Origin: Aralia elata
Taxonomy: Eukaryota > Streptophyta > Magnoliopsida > Apiales > Araliaceae
Assembly: GCA_034770075.1 (NCBI GenBank)
Contig: CM068387.1
Coordinates: 76,323,971 to 76,387,970 of the forward strand
Length of the DNA stretch: 64,000 nt
Reading direction: 5' to 3'
Shown here: piece after piece, positions 12,001 to 22,574 of the stretch
Layout of the letters: every line of letters begins with the position of its first letter
Numbering within the stretch: the stretch's first letter is position 1
Notes under the pieces: generated by a model
What the model was told of the DNA's origin: nothing
The model's input: only the letters and a program-made list of their open reading frames with translations
Database searches by the model: none
Made by a program: the position numbers and the translations under genes

Positions 12001-15000
12001 GAGAAAGTAGACCCACATCATCCTGCTATAATCATCAACAAAGAGAAGAAAATATCTTCTGTTTTGAAATGATGATGTTCTTGTTGGTCCACATATATCT
12101 GCATAAACAAGTTCAAGAGGAGCAGTTGCTCGCCATGCAATTTTTAAAAATGGCAAACGATGCATTTTTACATAAATACATCCTTCACAAATTTTATCCT
12201 CCATTTTAATTTTTGGTAGTCCAACCACCATATTTTTTTGGTTCAACAATTTCAAGCCTTTATAATTTAGATGACCATATCTTAGGTGCCATAACTCGGA
12301 CTCGTCAATTTTGTCTATTTTAGAAAAGGCAGAATTGACGATCGTTGGCATTACAAGAGGAAAAACTTTATTTTGTGTCATTTTCACTATTTGTAAAATT
12401 TTTCCTTTTTCACTAATTCTGCATTCATCTTTCTCAAAATTAACTGAGTACCCATTTTGAATTAATTGACCAACACTCAGTAAATTTTGAGTTAAGCCAA
12501 GAACGTATAAACGTTATGAATAAGTTTAGTGTTACCCCCCTTTGTTTGTACAGCAACAATACCTCGACCTTCAACACTTTGTAATTTTCCATTGCCCAGC
12601 TTGACTTGAGATTGAACATAAGCATCTACTTCAACAAAGAACTTTTCGTTCCCTGTCATGTGATTACTACAACCACTGTCCAGGTAGCATGTATTTTCTG
12701 CATCAATTTGTGAGGTCATGCAAGAATAAAATAGTTGTTTGATACTATTTTCTTCAGAGAAATTTACATCAAAATAATTTGTTGTTTGTTGATTGCTTTG
12801 TTGAAACCAACAATCTCTTTGAGAGTGGTTTGACAATTTGCATTTTGTGCATCTAAATCTGCATTCTTTGGAATCATGCCCAGATTTATGACAAATATAT
12901 CATGTAGAATCAGATTTAAAATTACCACCATTTTTGTGGTCGTAGAAAATTTTCTTTCCTTTTCCACGATTCTGACTTCGAAAATTTCGGCGGCCTCTCC
13001 CTTGTTGTTGTTGAAACCAGCTACCTTTTTGATTTTCTGGGTTCCTCCTTTCTGAAATGTTGAGTTTTCTCTGGAATGCTTGCTCAATGTTGGTTCATGC
13101 AAATCTGCTAATTCTTTTTTCATGGGCTTCAAGTGTACCCATTAACTCAACAAGAGAAAGTTTAGATAAATCTTTTGATTCTTCAATTGCAGCAACAACA
13201 TGATCAAATTTTTCTGGCAAGTTTCTCAATATCTTTTCAACAATTTTTTTATCTTCAATAGTATCTCCCAAACTTCTGATTTGATTTTTTATTTCAGAAA
13301 CTCTTGAAGAAAATCCCTTGACATTTTCATTATCTTTCAGGATAAGATTATCAAAATCTCGCCAAAGGGATTGAAGTTTAATGGAGATTACTTTTTCAGA
13401 ACCTTGAAACTCATTTTTTAAGAATCCCCATGCTTCTTTTGAAGTTTGTGCATCCATGATTCTAGGAAAAATGGATTTACTTACCCCCTGCTGGATGTGA
13501 AGTAATGCTTTTACATTTTTCCTCACATTTTCTTTGTACTCCTGCTTTGCTTGTGTCCATGTGGTTAGCACTTCTGAACTTTTTGGTTCAGAAAAACCAT
13601 CCTCTATTATTTCCCATAAGTCTTGAGAAATAAAAAGAGTCTTCATTTGGATGCTCCAATAATCATAACTTTCTCCATCAAACACTACTACAAAGTAGTA
13701 AATAGACAACACTGAAACCATAATTTTTTTATAAAAAACGTTATGGTATATTTTTACATAACGTTTTTTTAACAAAACGTTGTAGATATATATGAAAAAA
13801 CGTTATGTATTTAAAAGGGTATTTTTTAGTTTGAGTAAAATACACTAACATCCCCTGTAGATAATCATAATAACACTCATTACCCCTCTAATTTTTAAAG
13901 TAACAGTCAGTACCCCTCTAGTCTATAATATATAACATTCACTACTCCTAATGTGGTTGAGCAACTAATATCCACAAATATTTTTAATATAATGTCCAAT
14001 ACACCCTTCAATTATATTGGTTAATATATCTACTAAATATAAATATGTATATTATCATTTTCACTTAACTTGATCTAATTAATTAAATTATGAACTTGTG
14101 CAATAAATAACATAAATGTCAAAAAATAACAAATATTCATTTTATCAAGAAAATAAATTCATACACTTTTTGCTAATTAAATTCCTCAAATATTAAAATT
14201 TACGTAATATACATTCAAACATAATTTTTTCTAATTAAAAAGTAAAATTTTAATACCCATAAAAAGTGCAAATTAACACCAAAAAAAATTTTATAATTAT
14301 TTTTTTTAAATATTAAAATTTACGTAAAACAAACTTAGACAAAACTTGTTACAGAACGAATCTTATAATTTATATAAAAAAAGTATTAAAAATTATGTTA
14401 ATTATTTTTCTCAAATATTAAACTAAACATAAGTACACTTAGGCATAATTATTTATAGTAAAAATGACAAACGTTGTTACTCAAAAAAAAAAGAAAAAAA
14501 ACATATTAAAAGAAAAATCTTTTTACACGATAAAAGTAGTAATAAATATTATTACATTTTTTTTATTCAACATTACCACAAAACAACACCAACTATACAC
14601 TAAAACATTTAATCAAAATCATAAACATCCCATATTTTGACATATACTCAAGAAAATTTAACATATGAAAATCATAATATGAAACTAAGAATTCAAATAA
14701 TAATTTTTGTTATTAAACACCAAAAACTAAACTATCAACCTACTCAATTCACCCTAATTAGAATAGCTCAATTAATTATTTAATTTAAAATTCTTAATAT
14801 TTGTATCATTTATCCATAAATATGTGTTGATTAAACTAAATTAGTTTTTTTTTATAAGTTGCCAACAATTTGAATGAGATTATCTTAATTACAAATAAAA
14901 CTATAATTAAAATGTATTGTATTAAAGTAGGATAATTTTGTCATTAAAAATATATATATTATTCATGAATTAAAATTTGATAGCATACAAGGATAAATAT

Positions 15001-18000
15001 GTAACTTTATCTATTTAGTCAACCCTAAAAGCTTGCAGGGGTACTAGCTGTTATTTCAAAAATTGGAGGGGAGGTGAGTGTTATTATGGTTGTCTAGAGG
15101 GGGTGTTACCGTATTTTACTCTTTTAGTTTTAACTAGATAACGTTTTTTTTTTAAAAAAACGTTATCTATCTAAAAAACACGGAGCTTGAAAAAATCGCG
15201 CGGAAGTGAAAACTTAAAATAAAACCTAATTGTTCAGCCGCCTCATTTCATTTACAGACTCTCTCTCTCCTCGCCTCTTTCCCGAGCTCTCTCAAGCCCT
15301 CACTGGCCACTCTCCCCTCCTCCCTCCGTCGTTCCCTCACCCCCTCACCGACCGGCGACACGCGTTTCTCTCTCTCTCACACAAGCCGGCGACGTCACAG
15401 TAAGTCCAACCGGCGACGTCCTCTGTTCATCGCGAATCCGACGATTTTCCAGCGAGTTGGGTATAGATTTCTCTCTTATCTCTAGCATTCAGATTGAGGT
15501 ACACAATTTCTATTTCTATATATCTTCAATTAATTGTGTTAGGGTTTAAAATAATTGGTTCAAATCAACTGAATTCGGGACTTAAATTAGGGTTTATTTT
15601 GTTCCATTATGAAATTGATTAAGGCTGAATGTTCAATTTCAGTTGAAGGTTTAGTGGTGGCCTCGCCTTCAACTTCTCCTCCATTATTGCCCAATTGAAG
15701 GTTTTAATTTCCTCTCCCTTGTTAATTTTCCATGGGTTATTTTAAGTTGTATTCATCAGTTGTTTAGCAACTTGTTTTTTGACCCTGGTCTTTGCATTAT
15801 CCACTGATAATCAGAAGCCTAAGCTGGACCTCTTATTATGAAGGCTGTGATGTATTATTTTCGTGGTTTGCTCCTGGTTTCGTACAATGGGTAGTTCTGG
15901 ACAGTTTTTTCTTGCTTTTAATCGTTTTACGCCTAATATGGCACATTTCAATTCTCTTCTATTTTGTGACTTCACCACTGCTGCTGTTGGCATTTTGCTG
16001 CTTTCAAGGATAGTGCCATCCAGTAATACCAAACTGGGAAGCCTGTAAATTGTGTTTCATAAGTTAATAATTTGGTCTTTTCTTATTGATAATATTACTG
16101 TGAGAGAACTTTGGTCTACATAATTACGTTAATTACGTCAACCGGTGTTTGCAGTTCCTTAATTGATTGCATTTTATTCTCTCTTTTGTTGTTTTTAAAT
16201 GTTTTTAATCTGTGTGTGGTTGTCTACAGTGCATTGTTCCTAGGTTGATTTTGGAAAAGAAACTAGAGTATTTAGTCATTGAGGTTTGTAAAATTAATTG
16301 TATTATGTGGCTTTGCAAATTGTAATAAATTTTGATTTAATGTACATCACTGTTATCTTATGTGTAATAATTTATCTCATTTTGCAGGATATATTTTTGA
16401 CTCTTAAACATTTTGACTAAACTCTTAAATCATTTATTCAAATATATTTTGTTTATTGGTTATTCCAGTTCTTCTGAGTTCTAACTAACTAGTACTATCT
16501 GTAGCTGAGTTATTTTCTTGTGGATTTGCCGGTCTGATTTAAGATGCCCTTGGTTAATGTTGAAAGATCCAAGATGACTGTCATATGAGAACTGCATGCA
16601 CTTATGTGTTGATTTCAACATTAGGAGTTACCTTATGGAAAGCTTAATAGATGTTGAAAATATTAGTCATGCTGATCATTCTGTTATGAGGAGGTGAGAT
16701 GATTAGGTATTAGCTTTGAGTTATTGTTGAATTCTTATTTTGAAACAATTTTTGAACAAAACACGCACCAATATGGACACAGGCAAGGATGTGTAACATT
16801 GCCACCACGAAATTAAAGATATAAATATTTTTTGGTTTGTTATTGATAGATTACTATGATTCCAGCCTAGCATCTTGAGGAACCATATGATGATTTGTAG
16901 AGTTGTGATAATTTCTTTTGGATTTCAAACTCATGTATGGTGTTGTACATGGTTGGCTTCTGATTATGATTTAAAACTGTACCAATGCAATCTAGGATCT
17001 ATAGATTTCTTTCACCGACTCTCCTTTTTACCTCCCTGCAAGCTTCTTTTTTGTATTTCCTGACCATATTATTGGAATTGGTCTAAATCATTTAATTTTA
17101 TAAGTTGTTCTTTTTAGGTTTTTTTACAGCAGTAAGTCACATGCGTGCATTTGTTCCAGCTGTTTATGATGTAACACTTGCTATTCCCAAAAGTTCGCCT
17201 CCACCTACAATGCTAAGACTCTTTAAGGGGCAGTCTTCTGTGGTAAGTCAACTGAACTTGAGAACTTTGAGCAGTTGAATTGAACAGTTTGCATATGTGG
17301 TACTGGTAGTTCAAGTTGTTGTCATGTTATTGTATAGTTATGTTATAACTGATGTTTTTAAATTTGATTATAGGCCACTTCAGAGGTTGCAGATGTGGAA
17401 CCAATCTACAATGAAGATCCGTCAATGTCAAGCCTATGGTTAGAACAACTGATCAAGATGCTGATGAAACCTCAAAGTGCTAATTATTCTGGATCCATTG
17501 CACCAGCTGTTCAATTCAATATCGTAGTAATTTATATTGAAAAGTGAATTTGAGATGCATATATGGACAGTTTGGTATATTTTTTGTGGATGTAGTAATT
17601 TGAAACTGTAAATGAATGGTATTATTCGGATGTATTTTGAATGGTTGATATACATTTTGGCTTTAAATTTAAATGAGAATTTAGACCTTTTTTAGCTATA
17701 TATTATGGCATTAGCAGATTGCAGGTGCACTGGTAATATAAGTGAACCACATTCTAAACAGATGACACATTCTAAACGTTGTATAAATGTGTCTAAACGT
17801 TGTCTAATATATTAAACTACAACGTTTTCAAGCATCTACTACTTTATGGAAAATAAATTTACAACGTTTTTTCCTTAAAAAACGTTGTATAATGTGTCTA
17901 ACTACAACGTTTAAAAACGTTGTATAAGAGTGTCAAATAGATGACACCCTTAACCACAACGTTTTTTACGTGTTATCTATTTACTGTTTTGTAGTAGTGA

Positions 18001-19536
18001 AATATCGGCACTAAGGTAGAAGAATAATTGAAAGTTGAGTTGACAGAGGTTGATGCCATGGATTATGTATTTTTGAAATGGGTTGAATATATGGAGTAGA
18101 AAGGATATGGGTTAAATGGCTTTGATACCAAAAATATGTTGGGTTTCAAGGTTATTTTAGAAAATAGGAAGCTCACTATTGCTTACAAGTTGCTCCTACT
18201 TTGAGAGACCCAAATAAATTTTAAAGAGAGAGAGAGAGAGAAGCTATTGCATTCTATTAGATATCCGAAATTTTTTGCTAAAAATAAAGTACCATGCATG
18301 GCTTATATAGTCAAAAATAATAATGTGAAAACATTTACATTTTTACGCATGCATGCATGCTGCTTTTTGTCAAACTAATGCGGAGACCACGTACTTAGAG
18401 TCTTAGACAAACACATGAAAAGGCAATAGTGGCATTTCAATGTTGGAAAGGAAGTGCTTCATGTAATGGTGGTGACAATAGCAATGAATAATGCATGTAA
18501 AATGTGGTGAAAAGTTACCATTGTTGTTGTTATGTGTATAAAATAAATAAAAAAGACACACAAAAAGTAAGTCTTTTGTTACTGTGACAAAATAACATGC
18601 TATCCAGATTATTGTCCATAATTTCGAGTCAGAAAGCTACCCAAATCCAAAAGTTATCGAGATTAGAGAAACACAATGACCATTGTTGCACATGCCTATC
18701 ACTTCTTAGATCATTTACTTTAAACTAAAATCAACCAGAGTTCAAAACCATTCAAAATGCGGAAGATTTTTAAAAAAAATTAGAACAATGAATCATGTGA
18801 TCTTCCAATATCTGCTTCCAAATTTTATATTTAAAAACCAGAAAATGATTTTTCAAACATGGCATGCAACGAATATGAGTAAAACTTAATCAGATTATAT
18901 TATTAATCTCAAAAAAAAAGATTAGAGAATTTGTTGGTTATTTCATGATAATGATGTCTTAAAATTCAAGGAACTTCCTAATTTCCTATGCTCCTTTATT
19001 TGCCGTTCATTTAAATAATCCAACTTATGAGTTATGACTCTACTTTTATTGGCTACCCCAGATAATAATAATTCAGGCAATTTATCATTAATACGAACTG
19101 ATCAATGTTTTACACACAATAAAAGTAGGTACAACTTTATTTGGTGTGTCTATAGACAATCAAGTTGCTACATAAGAATAAAGTCAACAAACTAAATATG
19201 ACACTAATCTTTAAATTTATTTATTAAAATCAAGATAAAAATATTTATGTGCAGTAATAACTTTTAGACACGCAGATGACTTTAATGACCTAAGTTTGGG
19301 TTAACAATTAATAAGTCAAGTGAAAGACGCATAACATAAATTGAAAATGCCGATTGAACAAAAATATTTGCACAAAAGATGTAATGTTTGTCTCAATCAA
19401 CTAAACCCACCTTATCAACCTTTATAAATATTTCATCAACACGCTGCCCAAAATCCTCAACTTCATTCGCATTGACCTCGAGATTTACTGGCCCCGTTAT
19501 TCCAACATCTGGCATTGATGCATCCATCATTTCCAT
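6073..19536 (-). CDS. GTE1/GTE6-like BET bromodomain transcription factor, 8 coding exons
   Basis: Coding exons, in transcript order on the minus strand: 19536-19411, 8926-8711, 7833-7756, 7672-7448, 7262-7158, 7043-6985, 6507-6357, 6252-6073. Every junction keeps the frame, giving 379 residues with no internal stop; Arabidopsis GTE1/IMB1 is of similar length. Residues about 70-100 are a basic/coiled region (MKDKDKDKH, KRMQELMRQFGTILRQ). The bromodomain lies at about 110-215, with ZA loop PVDVVGLGLHDYYE, KPMDFSTIK and the acetyl-lysine-binding Asn in NAMKYND. A charged coiled stretch (about 216-270) precedes the NET domain (about 270-335: MSTDEKKKLQEAF, IVAQNNPSF, LWKLKFFVKDAL). The tail is basic (HKRSKKL). 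The protein should bind acetylated histones in the nucleus and regulate transcription. Intron 2 is about 10.5 kb because of a nested Copia; one intron uses a GC donor (8710-8709). Translation starts with the first codon of the second exon. Confidence 0.92.
7945..8178. mobile_element. Stowaway-like MITE in a GTE intron
   Basis: The element starts CTCCCTCCAAACAAC and ends GGACAGATGGAG, with TA at 7943-7944 and 8179-8180. It lies in the intron between the exons 8926-8711 and 7833-7756. It has no coding capacity. The sequence inside the termini differs from the copies at 5229 and 60973, so it is another subfamily. Confidence 0.75.
9253..9336 (+). repeat. Long G tract in GTE intron 2
   Basis: About 84 bp are almost pure G, broken only by single A or T (GGGAGGGTAGGGTAGGGGGA at the right end). 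The transcribed strand of the gene reads it as C, so the G-rich strand is the template. It satisfies the G-quadruplex pattern many times over. Length in real DNA is uncertain because such tracts are prone to sequencing error. Confidence 0.85.
9391..9710 (-). repeat. Copia 3' LTR
   Basis: Reads TGTCAAACATTG...AAACCCAACA on the minus strand, 320 bp. It contains a TATATAAGCC-type promoter word (reverse complement of GGCTTATATAGCC at about 9551) and a GA/CT microsatellite. The polypurine tract lies immediately upstream. Confidence 0.9.
9718..11473 (-). pseudogene. Copia reverse transcriptase and RNase H region
   Basis: RT motifs are well kept: WKWIYKTKFKEDG-like LKWIYKTK, FAPVARMETIR, QLDVKSAFLNGELEEE, LRKALYGLKQAPRAW. 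The YVDD box is encoded at about 10650 but falls across a frameshift (10643-11473 versus 10020-10646). RNase H follows (GFTDSDWAG, then LSSAEAEYIAAIDAACEAIW, IEIRHHFIRSLV), with another frameshift near 10120. The stop at 9718 lies next to the polypurine tract. Confidence 0.9.
11467..12387 (-). pseudogene. Copia integrase region
   Basis: The pre-integrase zinc finger is present (WHLRYGHLNYKGL, then CEGC). The core shows the first catalytic Asp in YADICGP and the second in LRTDRGGEF. The catalytic Glu lies beyond a break at about 11854, followed by typical KNLPNNFWVGAVNTTVYILN and a C-terminal part ending near 11467. The frame shift and stop at 11854 would prevent a functional integrase. Confidence 0.88.
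12492..13132 (-). pseudogene. Copia nucleocapsid and aspartic protease region
   Basis: In the continuing frame there are two zinc knuckles. The first has its second Cys replaced (CHKSGHDSKEC); the second is canonical (CTKCKLSNHSQRDC). A TGA lies just before the first knuckle. The protease motif CYLDSGCSNHMTG follows, then VKLGNGKLQSVEGRG. Frameshifts near 13000 and 12500 break the region. Confidence 0.85.
13833..15121. mobile_element. Mutator-type MITE nested in element A
   Basis: The inverted termini begin GAGTAAAATAC and stay similar for about 85 bp (words CAT(A)ATAACACTCA, CCCCTC(T/C)AATTTTT). The element is flanked by a perfect 9-bp duplication TTTTAGTTT (13824-13832 and 15122-15130), the hallmark of Mutator-superfamily insertion. 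The interior is AT-rich and non-coding. Length is 1289 bp. The matching position in element B lacks it. Confidence 0.88.
15180..15510 (+). other. CT-rich, leader-like segment of captured origin in element A
   Basis: This stretch is far more GC-rich than its surroundings, with CTCTCTCTC runs and CCGGCGACG repeats, and looks like the 5' UTR and first exon of a plant gene. A GT after CACAG (15401) and another after GAG (15498) could be donors. I see no recognisable protein in it, so its source is unknown. Confidence 0.4.
17130..17242 (+). pseudogene. Captured exon of an LPAT2-type lysophosphatidic acid acyltransferase
   Basis: The 113-bp exon is bounded by a TTTTTACAG acceptor and a GTAAGT donor. 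It encodes AVSHMRAFVPAVYDVTLAIP followed by KSSPPPTMLRLFKGQSSV. This matches an internal region of plant LPAT2 (1-acyl-sn-glycerol-3-phosphate acyltransferase, an ER enzyme of phospholipid synthesis), where the family reads SHMRSFVPAIYDVTVAIPK and TMLRLFKGQ. The catalytic HX4D block and the rest of the enzyme are absent, so it cannot be an active enzyme. It lies inside element A and is best explained as a captured fragment. Confidence 0.85.
17374..17547 (+). pseudogene. Second exon spliced in frame to the LPAT2 exon, origin unknown
   Basis: After a 131-bp intron (GTAAGT...ATTATAG), 57 open codons begin ATSEVADVEPIYNEDPSMSS and end at TGA 17547. The first ~40 codons look like real coding sequence (LWLEQLIKMLMKPQ); the last part runs into sequence shared with element B and is probably non-coding in origin. 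The LPAT2 exon ends in phase 0, so splicing would give a chimeric frame. I cannot name the source gene. Confidence 0.4.
18118..18130 (-). other. Copia primer-binding site (initiator tRNA-Met)
   Basis: Minus strand TGGTATCAAAGCC, six bases inside the 5' LTR. It matches the complement of the plant initiator tRNA-Met 3' end except for one A. Confidence 0.8.
18137..18450 (-). repeat. Copia 5' LTR (diverged outer end)
   Basis: About 300 bp align with the LTR at 9391-9710, with scattered substitutions and small indels (for example a GCATGCATGCATGC expansion near 18346). The outer 30 bp are altered: AATGTTGGAAAGG where TGTTTGACA is expected, so the edge is approximate. Confidence 0.85.
18451..19410. 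other. Remaining part of GTE intron 2, nothing recognised
   Basis: AT-rich sequence without a coding signal or clear transposon edge. It lies between the Copia 5' LTR and the splice donor of the first coding exon. Confidence 0.5.
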
Positions 19537-22083
19537 CTGAAACAAGACAAAGACTAACTGTGAAACCATTTTCAATGACAATACAAACTGAAATGATGAT
19601 GGAATCAAGCGACAATGAGAATGTATCAGGAGGATAATCCGAATTAAAATTGCATATAAAGAAAATAATTTTTGCACCAGATTCCAAAAGAAAAAAGACA
19701 ACATGGAATACTGAGACAAGATATTGCATAACCAATGGAAATAAATGACGAAACTTTTGCAGAAGCGTAAAGAACAGTTAAATAGGCTTTAGCACATTAA
19801 GCAACAGGCACAACAAACATAATATTCAAGATTTCAGAAACTCTGGATTCAAGCTTCTCAACTACCAGTTATCAGAAATTTCCATAGCCAAGAGTACATG
19901 TCAACTGCAACTTCTTCCTCCCCCATTCCTTGTGTACCAAGAGGGTGGGGTTTCAAACCTTGACAGCGGCAAAGGGGTGTGTGTTTAGATTATGTCTCAA
20001 ACTAGCAAAAAAAGTTAAATAAACAAAATCAAGGAATAATATTCGCATTTTTCACAAAACTTTCTGGATTCTTCAATCCTTGTTACACATGAACTAAAGA
20101 AGACAGGATAAAGGGGTAATGTATTAAGATGTTCTTGTTCACTCGACGCAGACAGGGTTAACAAGGTTCAAGTTTTTATTTATTTATTTGTTGTCATTAA
20201 TAAAAGTAATATATTCAAGAGGCACCCCCTCCCCAAAAAAAAAAAAAAACCATCAAAATAAAGAGAAAACTAACGACCTTAAGCCTAACCACCACATACA
20301 GAAAAAGTGATCCGCTGATTCCCACTCTTTCTTGCACAAATAACACTGGTTCACCACAAACGACCCCTTTTCACAGCACATCTTGTTCACGATACCCCTC
20401 AAAGCTGCTGACCGCTAAGAAAGATACGGGTCTGGGATACAAGTGCGGTATACAGGACTACGAGGGTTCTAATTTGAAGATTTGGGCCACAGGTTCCGCT
20501 GGTAAAGCACGATAGAACAATCTAACTGAGAAAAGTCCAATATGCTCCCAATCCAAAAAATGTCTTTGAAAGCCTGGTTGCCACACCATCCTACCATCCA
20601 CTTCAGACAGGTAATCAGCAACCAGAGCCTTGTAATCTCACAATTCACAGCAATAACAAACAGGTTTAGAAATCTCACACTAAATGCAACATCCCCAATC
20701 CATAGATCAAGTCAATAGCGGATCTTTCTTTTTATCTATCAGAAAACCACCTTAAAAATGTATGCCACACAAAGACCTCCCACCCTTTGGATATAGCCTT
20801 CCACACCACAACACCAATAGGAAATCTTCAATCGCGACTGAAAACTATCCATTTTGGCAAACCCCAAATATGCTTACCACCGGGCCTAGCCTCCACAGAT
20901 GGACTTTACACACCACTAAAAGCCATTTATCTAGCAATGGCAACGCAACAAAAAGTTGATCACGCTAATGGGAACAAACCTCAAATTCCATGTCTTTATA
21001 GTTAACTTGAGATCTATTATTTGGATACTCTTTAGTTTAGTTGCTAATGTCCTCCAATTAGGACTATAAATGAATTGCGCTACCTGCGAGCCCGGCCCTA
21101 TTCCGCAACTCAACTTGACTTTCCTTAATGAGTCGAGTTCAAACAAGTCTTTTTTACCCGTTTAACTAATTAATAAATAAAATAACTTTAATTTATACAC
21201 TTAAAATTGTTAAAATTAAGCTAGACCAGACTTAACTTGACTTGTTTAAGGCCGGTTCCAGGGCACGAATAATTCATCTATTAAACGTGTACACGGAACT
21301 TTAGTCTCGTTTAAAGACCAGCTCGAGTCTGCTTGTCCACAATCGTACCTCCAGCAAAATGTTTTCAGACACCCAAGCCCTTAGAAGATCACATCTTATG
21401 GCTTTCACTCCTTTACTCCTGTGTCTGCGCTGCACATCTCAATCATGCTCAAGACCAATAATTTACTTGAACTGCAGAACTTGGCTCCTCTTTCATATAG
21501 GTATATTATCTGCAAACAGATTACAAGTCCCACGCTTACTTCTTTATTCTTTGTCAAACAATGAGAAATCTTTGGAACTCTTTCTTGGAGGAGCTTGACC
21601 AAGAATGGGCTTAAACTTAGGATTTTGAGAGTTTGCTTATCTGCTGGTTATATCTTAGGGATTTGGTAGAAAAAAAAATTAAAAATAAAATAAAATAAAA
21701 TAAAATAAATGACGATAGGATTCTGCAGCTTTGTGCGTGAATTGCCATTTTAAGGGTATATGGAGCGTGAATGTTGGAATCTTCAGAAACCTCTATGTCC
21801 CAATTCACTCCCTTCAATTTGAACCTAGACTATATAGGGTGTCTTTCACTTTTTGTATTTCTTTGGAGGGAACTAATAAACATTTTATTGTTTAAATTCC
21901 TAATACAATTTCTCAAAAACTGTATTAATTCTGTTTGTACGGTTATCAATAGATTAATAAAACATGATGTAATGAAAACTCACAAATATACCTCAGAGAT
22001 TCAGGAAATTGAACAGTAGTCCATATAAGTAGACTTATATATGTATGTATATGTAATAGAAAGAGAGAGTAAAAAAACTTTAC
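19537..22083 (-). other. GTE intron 1 (between the 5' UTR exon and the first coding exon)
   Basis: The intron is inferred from the donor CTG|GTAAAG at 22083 and the acceptor TTTCAG at 19537. Apart from a possible LINE relic it holds AT-rich sequence and an (AAAAT)n run near 21680. The small open frames in it show no recognisable protein. Confidence 0.55.
20260..20700 (-). pseudogene. Possible LINE (non-LTR) remnant, zf-RVT-like
   Basis: On the minus strand, broken frames contain a segment with CYLCKKEWESADHFF followed by C and W residues. This fits the zinc-binding tail of plant LINE reverse transcriptases (C-x2-C ... H-x3-C), preceded by a part containing FSVRLFYRALPAEP. Stops interrupt it. 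It lies in GTE intron 1. Weak similarity by eye only. Confidence 0.4.
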
Positions 22084-22215
22084 CAGGATTGGATGAAAAT
22101 GAAGAACCCTCTGCACAAAATTTGAAATTTCAGTACTTGTTCACGAGAGAGATTGAGGGGAGATTGTAGGGTCGGTAATGTAACGCTGATTGAATGAAGG
22201 AAGAAATTATTTTAT
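22084..22215 (-). other. 5' UTR exon of the GTE gene
   Basis: Read on the minus strand this segment is C/T-rich (CTACAATCTCCCCTCAATCT) with no long open frame, and ends in a good donor (ATCCTG|GTAAAG). The TSS is set only by distance from the TATA box. The absence of an in-frame ATG supports translation starting in the next exon. Confidence 0.55.
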
Positions 22216-22243
22216 GTTATTTTATTTTATTTTTATTTTATGT

Positions 22244-22252
22244 TATTTTATA
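22244..22252 (-). promoter_or_regulatory. Probable TATA box of the GTE gene
   Basis: Minus strand CTATAAAATA lies about 30-35 bp upstream of the leader-like exon. The surroundings are very AT-rich, so a chance match is possible. Confidence 0.4.
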
Positions 22253-22574
22253 GAAATAATCTTGTTATTTAATATTGAATTAATTGTGAGTTTTTAAAGT
22301 TTTTTTAATTCAAAATTTATGCAATTAAGTTATTTATAAACAATAAAATTTGAATATATAACTGTCTATTATTTAAATATATGTTTAATACTCATTATAA
22401 CTTCATTTGATTTTGCACAATAAATAATTAGCATATAAATATACTAACAGCACAAATTTATTGGCCTATATAAGTTTATATTATAAAGCCTTCAGGTTTG
22501 GTGTAATTGTGTCACACTTTTTGTTTTTTTCTTTTGCCCCTACAATTTTAATTATAGTATTACTTTATTTTTAT

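Larger units (their letters stand above)
13683..17999 (+). mobile_element. Non-autonomous CACTA-like element A carrying captured gene sequence
   Basis: The ends are CACTACTACAAAGTAGTAAA and, inverted, CACTACTACAAAACAGTAAA. The flanking AAA (13680-13682 and 18000-18002) is a 3-bp target duplication, and its removal restores Copia gag exactly. Both ends carry arrays of the palindrome AACGTT (for example ACAACGTTTT, AAAACGTTGTA). About 160 bp of the left end and 500 bp of the right end match element B (25206-37657) in opposite orientation. No transposase is encoded. The interior holds a MULE MITE, a leader-like CT-rich segment, an LPAT2-type exon and a second open exon. Confidence 0.85.
13137..18059 (-). 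pseudogene. Copia gag, split by a transposon insertion
   Basis: Translation starts at 18059 (MASTSVNSTFNYSSTLVPIF), uses 18059-18000, and resumes at 13682 with DGESYDYWSIQMKTLF after removal of the insertion and one copy of the AAA duplication. The join is exact and in frame. The rest is a typical Copia capsid domain (SKEAWGFLKNEFQGSEKV, LPEKFDHVVAAIEESKDLS). A frameshift near 13110 separates it from the nucleocapsid part. It cannot make a full Gag now. Confidence 0.9.
9391..18450 (-). mobile_element. Ty1/Copia retrotransposon inside GTE intron 2, split by a CACTA-like element
   Basis: LTRs at 9391-9710 (3' LTR) and 18137-~18450 (5' LTR) share most of their sequence (plus strand TGTTGGGTTTCAAGGTTATT). 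Reading on the minus strand, the primer-binding site TGGTATCAAAGCC follows the 5' LTR, then come gag, protease, integrase, RT and RNase H in the Copia order. A polypurine tract (AAGAGGGGG, 9711-9719 reversed) adjoins the 3' LTR. The frame is broken by several shifts and stops. The outer edge of the 5' LTR is diverged and I found no clear target duplication. It lies in the same orientation as the host gene. Confidence 0.9.

Noticed and set aside
20931..21598. Several 65-79 codon frames on both strands in GTE intron 1
   Set aside because: Overlapping on both strands, without a domain or splice context; no support as genes.
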